Shown piece after piece: positions 23,511 through 31,777 of a stretch of 59,782 nt of DNA. Positions within the stretch are counted from its first letter, which is position 1. Every line of letters begins with the position of its first letter. Under the pieces are notes generated by a model. It made no database searches. It was not told the DNA's origin and worked only from the letters and a program-made list of their open reading frames with translations. The translations under genes were made by a program, and so were the position numbers. The DNA comes from Galactobacter valiniphilus (lineage in GTDB: Bacteria > Actinomycetota > Actinomycetes > Actinomycetales > Micrococcaceae), in the NCBI RefSeq assembly GCF_003575975.1, contig NZ_QQXK01000024.1, forward strand, positions 1-59,782, in the 5' to 3' direction.

Positions 23511-24877
23511 GATTCCCTTTCGTGGGCGGGGACCGGAGACCCGGTCACCCCGCTGGCTGAACTCTGCATGCTGACGGGGTCCTGCTCTCCGCGCAGCAGC
23601 GCGGACACCTTGTGTGCCGCCCGGTGACCCGAGCGCACCGCCCCCTCCACATGGAGGTGGCCCGTGCCTTCGAGATGGTCACCCGCCACGGCGAGCGGAC
23701 CCTCGATCATGACACTGCTCACACCGTACCCGTGCTCGCGCCGCGTCTCCACATAGCCCAGTTCCTGTGCCGGGAACGCCCCGACGTAGGCCTGCACCGA
23801 GGCCAGCACGGCCTCCCTGCGCTCGGCTTCGGGGAGGGCAAAGAGCTCCGCTGCGGCCTCGCCCGAGGCGTGCGCGGTGAGGACACCGGGGCCGGTCGGC
23901 GCGCCGATTCCGGCCACGTCCCAACTCTCGTCCTGTAGCTCCTGCACGGCAGCGCCCGGGCCGAAGCCGCGGCCGGAGAGGCCGCGCTCGCGCCAGAACG
24001 GGGAGGGGAACACGGCGTGCGCCGTGAACCAATCAAGGGAGTGCCCGACGGCGCCCTGGGCACCGCACGCCCCCGGCTCGCCTGGGTGCCCACCGAGCAA
24101 GGCCTTGGCCGTGGGTGCCGGCACCGCCAGCACCGCGGTCTTCGCCTTGACGGTGAGGTCCCCGGAGATGGCCTCGACGCCGGAGGCGGCGACCCGCACG
24201 ACGCTCGCCTCCCGCCCCAGCCATACGTCGTCGGGCAACTCGGCTTCGAGCGCGGTGGCCAGGCGGAACAACCCGCCCACCACGCGATGGGCCGCGCGGA
24301 AGCCGCGGTCCACCACATTTGAGACGCTGCCGGCTCCGGCGGCCAGGCGCAGCGCGTCCGCGAGCGGCAGCTCGCGGCCGGCGCCGCCGGCGTGGGATCC
24401 GGCCAGCAAGAGCACCAGGGCGGCCCGGGCCGGCTCGTCGGCGACGTTGACGTCGAGCCAGTCCCCGAGCGTGCCCGGAAGTTCGGAGGGTGCCGCGCCG
24501 GTCAGCGCCTCGAGCGAGGCGATCGCGGAGACCATGGCTGCCTCGGAGGCCTGGGGCACCGGGAGCAACTCGCCGGCGTAGCGCAGCCGGGCGCCGCCGG
24601 CACCGAGGTAGACGTCCTCGCCCTCCCCCGCGGGGGTGAACACCGGAACGTTGAGTTCGGCGGCCAGGTCCAGCGTCGCGGAGTGATCAGCGGCGAGCCA
24701 CGCTGGTCCCGTCTCCACGGGAACTCCCCCGATCTCGGTCAGGCCCACGCGGCCGCCCACGCGCTGGCGCGCCTCGAGCACGGCCACGGAAAAACCGTGC
24801 CGTTCGAGGTCACGCGCCGCGACCAGGCCGGAGAATCCGGCGCCGATCACGACCGCGTCGCGGGTCAGGGTGGGCAT
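23507..24877 (-). CDS. Flavin monoamine oxidase family protein (putrescine-oxidase-like)
   Basis: A 456-residue FAD enzyme. The N-terminal dinucleotide-binding motif VVIGAGFSGLVAARDLERHGFSVAVLEAR is followed by RVGGRV, and the C-terminal FAD contact lies in GHLHVEGAVRSGHRAA. Overall order resembles Micrococcus/Kocuria putrescine oxidase, including FWRERGLSGRGFG, but several positions differ (GGRVGLT, TGPAWL), so the substrate may differ. ATG 24877 (MPTLTRDAV) follows GAGG. It is translationally coupled to the aldehyde dehydrogenase downstream. A plausible route: amine to amino-aldehyde here, then onward to GABA and succinate by the neighbours. Confidence 0.82.
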   Translation of the reverse strand: MPTLTRDAVVIGAGFSGLVAARDLERHGFSVAVLEARQRVGGRVGLTEIGGVPVETGPAWLAADHSATLDLAAELNVPVFTPAGEGEDVYLGAGGARLRYAGELLPVPQASEAAMVSAIASLEALTGAAPSELPGTLGDWLDVNVADEPARAALVLLLAGSHAGGAGRELPLADALRLAAGAGSVSNVVDRGFRAAHRVVGGLFRLATALEAELPDDVWLGREASVVRVAASGVEAISGDLTVKAKTAVLAVPAPTAKALLGGHPGEPGACGAQGAVGHSLDWFTAHAVFPSPFWRERGLSGRGFGPGAAVQELQDESWDVAGIGAPTGPGVLTAHASGEAAAELFALPEAERREAVLASVQAYVGAFPAQELGYVETRREHGYGVSSVMIEGPLAVAGDHLEGTGHLHVEGAVRSGHRAAHKVSALLRGEQDPVSMQSSASGVTGSPVPAHERES

Positions 24878-24946
24878 AACGTCCTCGGTGACTCGTGGGG
24901 GAGCTTGCCGCCCCGGGCCAGCCGTGAGGCGGGGTAGCGGGGTGGC

Positions 24947-24968
24947 GGGTTCGCCCTCAGGCGAACCC
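24947..24968. terminator. Short hairpin upstream of the flavin oxidase gene
   Basis: GGGTTCGCC and GGCGAACCC pair around CTCA. It lies in the 184-base gap between gabT and the oxidase gene and probably helps end gabT transcription or attenuate read-through. Confidence 0.55.
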
Positions 24969-25019
24969 ACAAAGGCTGAAGGGTGGGGCCGGAAGCCCGC
25001 CCCACGCCGTCGGGCGCTA

Positions 25020-25045
25020 CCCTCCCCCGACCTACTGGGGGAGGG
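25020..25045 (-). terminator. Terminator hairpin after gabT
   Basis: CCCTCCCCC and GGGGGAGGG pair around an 8-base loop, 16 bases past the gabT stop at 25062. With the hairpin at 24947 it suggests gabT is largely a separate transcript from the oxidase-dehydrogenase pair. Confidence 0.65.
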
Positions 25046-25061
25046 CGCCGCCCGGACGGAT

Positions 25062-26405
25062 TCAGTTGGCCTTGACGGCCTCGATGACGACGTCCACGCC
25101 CTCGATCAGCAGCTCGTCCGAGATGGACAGCGGCGGGAGGAAGCGGATGACGTTGCCGTAGGTGCCGCAGGTGAGGGTGATGACACCCTCGGCGACGGCC
25201 TGGCCGGCGGCGGCCTTGGCGAGGGCGGCGTTCGGCTCGCCGTCGGCATCGACGAACTCGACGGCGGCCATGGCACCCAGGCCACGGATCTCGCCAATGC
25301 GGTTGTCGGTCTCGGCCAGGGCGGAGAACTTCTGCGAGATGATCTCGCCGATCTCCTGGGCGCGGCGGGCGAGGTTGTTCTCCTCGTACTCGGCGATCGT
25401 GGCGAGCGCCGCGGCGCAGGCCACGGGGTTGCCGCCGTAGGTGCCGCCCAGGCCGCCGCCGTGGGAGGCGTCCATGATGTCGGCGCGGCCCGTGACGGCC
25501 GACAGCGGCATGCCGCCGGCGATGCCCTTGGCCGTGGTGATCAGGTCGGGCTCGATGCCCAGCTGCTCGGAGGCGAACATCGTGCCGGTGCGGGCGAAGC
25601 CGGTCTGGACCTCGTCGGCGATGAAGACGATGCCGTTCTCGCGGGCCCAGGCCACGACGGTCTCGAGGAAGCCCTCGGCCGGGACGATGAAGCCGCCCTC
25701 GCCCTGGATGGGCTCGATGATGATCGCGGCGATCTGGTCGGCGCCGATCTGCTTGTCCATCTGGGAGATGGCGCGCTTGGCGGCCTCGGCGCCGGACAGG
25801 CCGTCGCGGTACGGGTACGAGCCGGCCACGCGGTAGATGTCGGAGGCGAAGGGACCGAAGCCGGTCTTGTACGGCGCGGCCTTGGCCGTGAGGGCCATGG
25901 TCAGGTTGGTGCGGCCGTGGTAGGCGTGGTCGAACGCGACGACGGCGGTGCGCTTGGTGTGGATGCGGGCGATCTTGATCGCGTTCTCCACGGCCTCGGC
26001 GCCGGAGTTGAAGAGGGCGGTGCGCTTCTCGAAGTCGCCCGGGGTCAGCTGGTTCAGCTTCTCGGCGACCTCAACGTAGCCCTCGTAGGGGGAGACCATG
26101 AAGCAGGTGTGCGTGAAGGACGCGGCCTGCGCGGCCACGGCGGCGGCGACGCGCGGGTTGGCGTTGCCGACCGTGGTCACGGCGATGCCGGAGCCCAGGT
26201 CGATGAGGGAGTTGCCGTCGGCGTCGACGACGACGCCTCCACCGGCGGCGACGGCCGCGACGGGCACGGAGTAGGTGACGCCCGCGGCGACGGCCTTGGC
26301 CTTGCGGTCAAGGATCTCCTTGGACTTCGGGCCCGGGAGCGCCGTCTTGAGCTCGCGCTTCTGGGGGAGGGAGGGGCCGCCGATCGCGGCGTCAAGGGAG
26401 GTCAT
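25062..26405 (-). CDS. gabT: 4-aminobutyrate--2-oxoglutarate transaminase
   Basis: A 447-residue class III PLP aminotransferase. Hallmarks: FNSGAEAVENAIKIAR (cofactor phosphate contacts), AFDHAYHGRTNLTMAL, IIEPIQGEGGFIVP, the PLP-contacting Asp in FIADEVQTGFARTG, and the Schiff-base lysine in LITTAKGIAGGMPLSAV. N-terminal LPGPKSKEILDRKAK and the HTCFMVSPYEGYV motif match the GabT subfamily. It converts GABA plus 2-oxoglutarate to succinate semialdehyde and glutamate. It is divergent from the PucR regulator that starts 92 bp away, with the GABA permease and semialdehyde dehydrogenase close by. Confidence 0.95.
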   Translation of the reverse strand: MTSLDAAIGGPSLPQKRELKTALPGPKSKEILDRKAKAVAAGVTYSVPVAAVAAGGGVVVDADGNSLIDLGSGIAVTTVGNANPRVAAAVAAQAASFTHTCFMVSPYEGYVEVAEKLNQLTPGDFEKRTALFNSGAEAVENAIKIARIHTKRTAVVAFDHAYHGRTNLTMALTAKAAPYKTGFGPFASDIYRVAGSYPYRDGLSGAEAAKRAISQMDKQIGADQIAAIIIEPIQGEGGFIVPAEGFLETVVAWARENGIVFIADEVQTGFARTGTMFASEQLGIEPDLITTAKGIAGGMPLSAVTGRADIMDASHGGGLGGTYGGNPVACAAALATIAEYEENNLARRAQEIGEIISQKFSALAETDNRIGEIRGLGAMAAVEFVDADGEPNAALAKAAAGQAVAEGVITLTCGTYGNVIRFLPPLSISDELLIEGVDVVIEAVKAN

Positions 26406-26497
26406 GGCTCACAGCCTAGGGTGGGGGGGCACCACTCGCCTACTGGCCGTTCTGGCGAATTTTGGGTGAAGCTTTATACGTTACGTACAGTGGTCTC

Positions 26498-28072
26498 GTG
26501 GTGGATTCTCCCGTAGCGCTCCCGTCCGTCAGCGCGTTGTTGGCCCAGCCGGGGCTCGGTTTGCGGTGGGTGCCGGACGCTGCGTTGCCGGTTGGCGCGC
26601 TGGAGCGAACGGCGCCCTGGGTGCACAGCTCCGACCTCCCGGATCCCACGCCCTTCCTCGTGGACGGCGTGGTGCTGCTGACCACGGGAACGCAGTTTGA
26701 ACACGCGCCCGACGACGCGTGGCTGGGTTACGCAGCCCGGCTCGTGGCCGCCGGGGTGGCGGCCCTGGGCTTCGGCACCGAGGTGATCCGCGAGGGCATC
26801 CCCGAGGCGCTGGTTTCGGCCTGTTCCGCGTGCGGGCTTCCCCTGTTCGAGGTGCCGTTCCAGACGCCGTTCATCGCGGTGGCGCGCGCGAACGCCGAGG
26901 CCGTCACGGCTCTGGCCTTCGCCCGACGCTCCTGGGCGCTCGGGGCGCAGCGGGCCATCGCCGCCGCCGCGCTGCAGACCGGCGGCCTCTCCCCCACGGT
27001 GCAGGAGCTCTCCCGCCAGATGCAGGCCTGGGTTGGCTTGTTCGACGTGGCCGGCTCCCTGGCGCACGAGTCCCTGCCGCGCGGCACGCGACCCACCGAC
27101 CTGGAGGCGCTCGAGGCGCGGGCGCGCGCACTCCTGGCGCGCCAGTCCCGCGCGGCGTCCGTGATCCACCTGGACGGGCAGGCGTACACGCTGCAGACCG
27201 TGGGCCGCGGCAACGCCCTGCGCGGCGTCCTGGCCGTGGCCGTGGAGGGCCTGGATCACGAGGCGCAGGGCGTCATGAACTCCGTGGTCGCCATGGTGGG
27301 CCTGGCGTCGGAGCAGGACGCCGCGCTGGTTTCGTCCCGCCTCTCCCTGCGCTCGGGGCTCCTGCGGCTCTTGCTGGCGGGCGAGGCGGAGCTGGCGCAG
27401 GCCGTGGCGGGCGAGCTGGATGGGTTGCCGCGCGAACCCGTGGTGGTGGCGCGCGGGCGCGCGCTCGCCACGGGCGCCGAGGCAGTGGCCGCGTGGATCT
27501 CCTCGCTCCCCGAGCGCACCTCCCGCTCGCTCTTCCTGGCGCGAGACGGCGAGGACGTGGTGCTCGTGGCGCAGCGCGAAGCGGTGGAGGAGGGGCTCGA
27601 GGAACTGCGCCGGCGCTTTGGCGGCAGCTGGGGGGTTTCCTCAGCGGGCGACTACGCGGACCTGCCGGAGATCGCGGCGCAGGCGCTGGCCGCGCTCGAG
27701 CGCGGCGCCGGCGAGCTCACGCGCTTCTCCGATGTGGTGAAGCTCGATCTGATTGACTCCGTGGCCGACGATCACGCGCGCACCGCCGCCCGCGCCGTCC
27801 TGCGGCCGCTGCTGGCACACGACGAGCGCCACGGCACCGAGCTACTGCCCACGCTGGCGTGCTGGCTGCGCCACGACGGGCGCAACGAGGACACGGCGCG
27901 CGAACTCGGCGTGCACCGGCACACCATCCGCGCCAGGCTCAAGACCGCCGAGCACGTGGGCGGCTACGCCCTCGAGACGTTCCCGGTGCGCGCCGAGCTC
28001 TGGGCGGCGTTGCGGCTCGCGGGCCTGGATACGGCCGTGCCGGACGCCGCGGCTCCTGCCGCTGGTGCCTGA
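26498..28072 (+). CDS. PucR-family transcriptional regulator of the GABA genes
   Basis: A 524-residue regulator. The N-terminal third is a PucR sensor region (LRWVPDAALPVG...DPTPFLVDGVVLLTTGTQF, then the EALVSACSACGLPLFEVPFQTPF segment). A central CdaR-type region follows. The C-terminus has the PucR HTH: TLACWLRHDGRNEDTARELGVHRHTIRARLKTAE. GTG 26498 or 26501 is the likely start. No ribosome-binding site precedes it, and AT-rich TTTATACGTTACGTACAG ends a few bases before, so the message may be leaderless. Divergent from gabT across 92 bp, it probably activates GABA catabolism in response to GABA or a related ligand (inference from context). Confidence 0.87.
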   Translation: MVDSPVALPSVSALLAQPGLGLRWVPDAALPVGALERTAPWVHSSDLPDPTPFLVDGVVLLTTGTQFEHAPDDAWLGYAARLVAAGVAALGFGTEVIREGIPEALVSACSACGLPLFEVPFQTPFIAVARANAEAVTALAFARRSWALGAQRAIAAAALQTGGLSPTVQELSRQMQAWVGLFDVAGSLAHESLPRGTRPTDLEALEARARALLARQSRAASVIHLDGQAYTLQTVGRGNALRGVLAVAVEGLDHEAQGVMNSVVAMVGLASEQDAALVSSRLSLRSGLLRLLLAGEAELAQAVAGELDGLPREPVVVARGRALATGAEAVAAWISSLPERTSRSLFLARDGEDVVLVAQREAVEEGLEELRRRFGGSWGVSSAGDYADLPEIAAQALAALERGAGELTRFSDVVKLDLIDSVADDHARTAARAVLRPLLAHDERHGTELLPTLACWLRHDGRNEDTARELGVHRHTIRARLKTAEHVGGYALETFPVRAELWAALRLAGLDTAVPDAAAPAAGA

Positions 28073-28200
28073 GCCAAGCCCCGCACGGAGGCCCACCCGA
28101 CTCGCCTACCCGGCCCGGCCCCGTCGGGCACTCCCCCTGCACCCGCCGACCCAGCGCGCCCACCCGGCCACGCGCCGTCGGGCAGCGAACCTGGCGTCTG

Positions 28201-28259
28201 AGATCATGAAAACGACGGGAGATCGTCTTTGCGACGATCTCCCGTCGTTTTCATGATCT
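28201..28259. terminator. Perfect 27-base-stem bidirectional terminator
   Basis: 28201-28227 pairs perfectly with 28233-28259 around TTTGC. The stem begins AGATCATGAAAACGACGGG, giving A/T-rich outer ends on both strands. It separates the convergent regulator and permease genes. Confidence 0.92.
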
Positions 28260-28272
28260 GCGCCGACCAGCG

Positions 28273-29682
28273 CTACAGCGCGGCGGGCTCCGCGGCGGCG
28301 ACCAGCTTGCGCTTGGCGCGGGAGCGCTTCACGAAGGGCCACGCGATCACGAGGGCCACGGTCGCGATGAGGCTCGTGAACACCTGCTCGCGGCCGGAGT
28401 CCGAGGTCAGCATGACGCCGAGGATCGCCACGATGGCGACGAGCAGCAGGATGTTCAGCCACGGGTGCAGCCACATCTTGATCTTGAGTCCGGCGACCTC
28501 CTCCGGCGTCATCTTCATGCGCAGGCGCATCTGCGTCACCGAGATGAACGCGTAGACGAACAGCGCCACGAGGCCGGCGGAGTTCATGATGAACTCGAAG
28601 ATGCCGGAATCCGGGGCCAGGAAGTTCACGATCGCGGCGACGATCGCGCCGGACGAGGAGGCCACGAGGGCCCAGATCGGCACGCCGTGGCCGTTGCGCT
28701 TGGTCATGATCTTGGGGGCGAAGCCCTCATCGGCCAGGGCCGCGAACATACGGGAAGCCGAATACAGGCCGGAGTTCAGCACCGAGATGACGGCGGTGAA
28801 GATGACCAGCTGCATCACGACGTCGGCGCCGGGCAGGCCCATCAGCGCGAACACGCGGGTGAACGGGGCCATGGCCACATTGACGGGCTCGGGCAGCTCG
28901 TCCCACGGGATGACTGCCGTGATGACGAGGACGGCGCCCACGAAGAAGAGCAGGATGCGCCAGATGATGGTGCTGGAGGCCTGGCGGATGCCCTTGGCCG
29001 GGTCCTCGGACTCGGCGGCCGCCATGACGGCGATCTCCGTGCCGAAGTAGGAGAAGATCACGAGCGCTACGCCGGTCAGGGCCACGCCGAGGCCGTTGGG
29101 GGCGAAGCCGCCGTGGGACCAGAGGTTGTCCACGGAGAACGAGGCGTTGGGCCACCAGCCGAGCGCGAAGAGCAGTCCGCCGCCGAGGAACACCACAATG
29201 GCGATGACCTTGATGCTCGCGAGCCAGAACTCGACCTCGCCGAAGCTGCGCACCGAGATGGCGTTGACGCAGATGAAGATGAGGATCAGCACCATAGTCC
29301 AGGCCCACGAGGGCAGGAACGGCAGCCAGACGCCGAGGGTCTCGCCGCCGAGCACCGCCTCGTAGGCGAGCACGCCCACCCAGAAGTACCAGTACAGCCA
29401 GCCGACCAGGTACGCGGCCCAGTCGCCCAGGCCCACGCGGGCGTACTCCATGAACGAGCCGATGGCCGGGCGCTGGGCCGCCATTTCGCCCAGCATGCGC
29501 ATCGCCAGGAACACCAGCAGGCCGCCGATGAGGTAGGAGATGACGGCCGCGGGGCCAACGGATCGGATGACGTTGCCCGAGCCGACAAACAGGCTGGCGC
29601 CGATGATGCCACCGAGCGTGATCATCGTGACGTGGCGCGAGCGCAGCTTTTTCGCCGGTCCGGTTTCGAGCGGACGTTGCAT
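28273..29682 (-). CDS. gabP: Amino acid permease, probably GABA permease
   Basis: A 469-residue APC-superfamily transporter with about 12 membrane segments. The first carries the family signature MITLGGIIGASLFVGSGNVI, then GEMAAQRPAIGSFMEYAR and IFSYFGTEIAVMAAAESEDPAKGIRQA, all typical of the GabP/AnsP/ProY amino-acid transporter family. ATG 29682 (MQRPLETG) follows AGAGGA and precedes the conserved N-terminus; the upstream in-frame extension is dropped. It would import GABA or a similar amino acid by proton symport. Assignment to GABA rests on proximity to gabT and the PucR regulator. Confidence 0.83.
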   Translation of the reverse strand: MQRPLETGPAKKLRSRHVTMITLGGIIGASLFVGSGNVIRSVGPAAVISYLIGGLLVFLAMRMLGEMAAQRPAIGSFMEYARVGLGDWAAYLVGWLYWYFWVGVLAYEAVLGGETLGVWLPFLPSWAWTMVLILIFICVNAISVRSFGEVEFWLASIKVIAIVVFLGGGLLFALGWWPNASFSVDNLWSHGGFAPNGLGVALTGVALVIFSYFGTEIAVMAAAESEDPAKGIRQASSTIIWRILLFFVGAVLVITAVIPWDELPEPVNVAMAPFTRVFALMGLPGADVVMQLVIFTAVISVLNSGLYSASRMFAALADEGFAPKIMTKRNGHGVPIWALVASSSGAIVAAIVNFLAPDSGIFEFIMNSAGLVALFVYAFISVTQMRLRMKMTPEEVAGLKIKMWLHPWLNILLLVAIVAILGVMLTSDSGREQVFTSLIATVALVIAWPFVKRSRAKRKLVAAAEPAAL

Positions 29683-29851
29683 TCGGGGGGTCCTCTGATG
29701 GTGCCTTGCCGTCGCTGACCAGTTGGGAGCGACGTGATCCAACAGACACGAAAGATAGCACCTTGGTCTTCGCGTGCGCGCACGCCCTTGGTGAGATGAC
29801 GTGCCTCACTTGACACGGGCGACCGGCCACATTATCTATATATGCGCCGAG

Positions 29852-29874
29852 GCTTGCCTCTACTTGTGAGCAAG
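29852..29874 (+). promoter_or_regulatory. Inverted repeat resembling a degenerate HspR (HAIR) site upstream of hsp20
   Basis: GCTTGCCTCTACTTGTGAGCAAG has complementary ends CTTG...CAAG 22 bases apart. The HspR consensus, as I recall it, is CTTGAGT-N7-ACTCAAG; the outer halves agree but inner bases differ. It sits about 35 bases before the hsp20 start and just downstream of an AT-rich TATCTATATATG promoter-like stretch. HspR control of hsp20 genes is known in actinobacteria, so the site is plausible but not proven. Confidence 0.4.
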
Positions 29875-29908
29875 AGAAGAACATTCTTGATCAGAATAGG
29901 AGTCATTG

Positions 29909-30400
29909 ATGAACGTTCTCGACCTACTCGAAACTGGACTCGCCAGCCGCGACACCGCTCACGCGCAGCTCCCCGTTGATCTGGCATGGAACCAGCACGG
30001 CTACCGCGTCGAGGCGGACGTTCCGGGCGTCCGCGACGAGGATCTCACGATCGATGTGAATGCCCGCAGCCTCACGATTCGAGCCGAACGGAGCGTCAGC
30101 AGCGACGAAGACGCGGTGTGGTCCGCCAAGGAGCGCACCAAGGCCACCGTGCTCGAGCGCGAGCTCAGCTTCTCCGAAGATATCGACCCCGCCGCCGTGA
30201 GAGCAGCACTCAAGGCCGGAGTGCTCACGATCCAGCTCCCGCTGGCCGCCAACGCCGTCAAGCGCCGAGTACCCATCAACGCCGACGAACCCGATGTGGC
30301 CGCGCGCCTCGCCGCACTCGATCTCGAGGCCGCTTCCGAGACAGAGCCGACGCGTTCTGCTCGCGTTGCCGCCACCCAGGACGCATCCCTGGCCTCCTGA
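29909..30400 (+). CDS. Small heat-shock protein (Hsp20/alpha-crystallin family)
   Basis: A 163-residue chaperone. The alpha-crystallin domain spans about residues 25-125: YRVEADVPGVRDEDLTIDVNARSLTIRAER, then LERELSFSEDIDPAAVRAALKAGVLTIQLPL with the A-x-x-x-x-G-V-L signature. The C-terminal tail is long, and the usual I-x-I motif seems replaced by VPINADE. AGGAG lies 6 bases before ATG 29909. It would hold unfolded proteins during heat or envelope stress. Monocistronic, with its own AT-rich promoter region. Confidence 0.92.
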   Translation: MNVLDLLETGLASRDTAHAQLPVDLAWNQHGYRVEADVPGVRDEDLTIDVNARSLTIRAERSVSSDEDAVWSAKERTKATVLERELSFSEDIDPAAVRAALKAGVLTIQLPLAANAVKRRVPINADEPDVAARLAALDLEAASETEPTRSARVAATQDASLAS

Positions 30401-30775
30401 GCCGTCGACGACGCCGCCCCCGCGCTGACCAGGACGGGCGCCATGGGACGCCCTGTCGCGTGCGATGCCCCGCAGGCGCCACAGCCGGCCCCGCGCGAGC
30501 GCATCTGGAACGTGAGAGCGTGTGTCTGAAGGACTGCACGGCGTCCGTCGCTCGGCCTCTACCAGGCGGAGCGACGGACGCCTCCGAACTTCAGCGGAGC
30601 CTCGGTCCAGACCAAGCGGCTAGTGTGGCGAGCACCACTTGTTCGTGTCGGTGCCACCGCGCACGGAACGCGCTCGTGTCGCCGCGCTCGCGGCAGCTGC
30701 CTGAGACCTGCCCTTGCACGGCAGACTCGGGGCAGGGTTTCACAATGAGAGTGATGAGAGTCCGGTGAGCACCCC
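30401..30775. other. Intergenic region with a terminator before the SbnA-like operon
   Basis: No gene seen. A 14-base stem GGCGTCCGTCGCTC/GAGCGACGGACGCC (30540-30553 with 30569-30582) ends hsp20 transcription. The last 60 bases before 30776 (GGTTTCACAATGAGAGTGATGAGAG) probably hold the promoter of the next operon; no clear operator was found. Confidence 0.6.
30540..30582 (+). terminator. Terminator hairpin downstream of hsp20
   Basis: A 14-base perfect stem with a 15-base loop, 140 bases past the hsp20 stop. Confidence 0.75.
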
Positions 30776-31777
30776 ATGACGCTGTCCGACCACACGACCC
30801 CGTTTCCGACGCCCACGACGCAACTGACCCGGCTTTTCCCCCACGCCTCGACCGAGCTCTTCATGAAGCTTGACTCGCTCCAGCTGGCCGGGAGCACCAA
30901 AGAACGCACCGCCCATTCGCTGCTGACCGGGATGCTGAGTCGAGGCGAACTTGCGCCCGGCGGGCACGTCGTGGAATCGACCTCTGGCAACCTGGGCATC
31001 GCCCTTGCCAGGCAGTGTGCCCTTCTTGGCTTGCGCTTCGTGGCCGTCGTGGACGATCGAGCCAACCTCGCCGCCTGCGCAACCATGACGGCCTTCGGAG
31101 CCACCGTGGATCTTGTCTCCACCCCACCGGACGGCAACCGGCTCCGGGCACGTCGGGAGCGCGTCGCCCACCTTCTCTCCACCTTGCCGGGGGCGGTGAC
31201 CACCTCCCAGTACGCAAATCCCGACAACCCCCGAGCGCACCGGGAGGGAACGTTGCCGGAGCTGGTCGCGGCCTTGGGCCGCCCGCCGTCGCACCTCTAC
31301 GTGGCCGTCAGCACCACGGGTACCTTGCTGGGTTGCCAGCAGGCGATCACCGAACACGGCTGGGACACAAAACTCATCGGTGTCGATGCCGAGGGCTCGG
31401 TCCTTTTCGGCGGCCGCCCCGGCGAGCGCCGCCTGCCCGGTCTGGGCGCCGGAGTCATCACCGAGCTGTCGGCACACGCCCGGCCGGACGAGGTCGTCCG
31501 CGTGAGCGAGGCGGATATGGTCCTGGGATGCCGGATCCTGGCCCGCCGCGAGGGGCTCCTGGCCGGCGCCTCCACGGGAGCTATCGTTGCCGCCGTCGGC
31601 CGACACCTGCCCAGGTACGGCGCGCGCGAGCGCGTGGCGCTGTTGATGCACGACGGAGGCACGCCCTACCTACCCACGGTCTACAACGACGCGTGGGTCG
31701 AGACTTCCTTCCCCGAAGCACGGCTTGATCGCTCCACCCTCGAGGAACCGAACCCCTTCGAGCGGGCGGTTGCGTGA
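30776..31777 (+). CDS. SbnA-like PLP-dependent synthase (cysteine-synthase fold)
   Basis: A 333-residue fold-type II PLP enzyme. The Schiff-base lysine is in LAGSTKERTA, the substrate loop reads ESTSGNLGIALARQ, and the phosphate-binding loop is STTGTLLG. The NLG in place of the NTG of cysteine synthases, and ERRLPGLGAG, match SbnA and its relatives, which join O-phosphoserine with glutamate on the way to 2,3-diaminopropionate. Start ATG 30776 opens MTLSDHTTPFPTP. It overlaps the next gene by 4 bp. No SbnB-type dehydrogenase follows, so the product may not be diaminopropionate itself. Confident on the family, unsure on substrate. Confidence 0.83.
   Translation: MTLSDHTTPFPTPTTQLTRLFPHASTELFMKLDSLQLAGSTKERTAHSLLTGMLSRGELAPGGHVVESTSGNLGIALARQCALLGLRFVAVVDDRANLAACATMTAFGATVDLVSTPPDGNRLRARRERVAHLLSTLPGAVTTSQYANPDNPRAHREGTLPELVAALGRPPSHLYVAVSTTGTLLGCQQAITEHGWDTKLIGVDAEGSVLFGGRPGERRLPGLGAGVITELSAHARPDEVVRVSEADMVLGCRILARREGLLAGASTGAIVAAVGRHLPRYGARERVALLMHDGGTPYLPTVYNDAWVETSFPEARLDRSTLEEPNPFERAVA

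Noticed and set aside
24870-26516. 548-codon plus-strand open frame opposite gabT
   Set aside because: Shadow with Gly/Asp/His-rich composition; gabT on the other strand is unmistakable.
29881-29908. CIRCE-like heat-shock element before hsp20
   Set aside because: The local ATTCTTGATCAGAAT is only weakly symmetric and does not match the CIRCE consensus.
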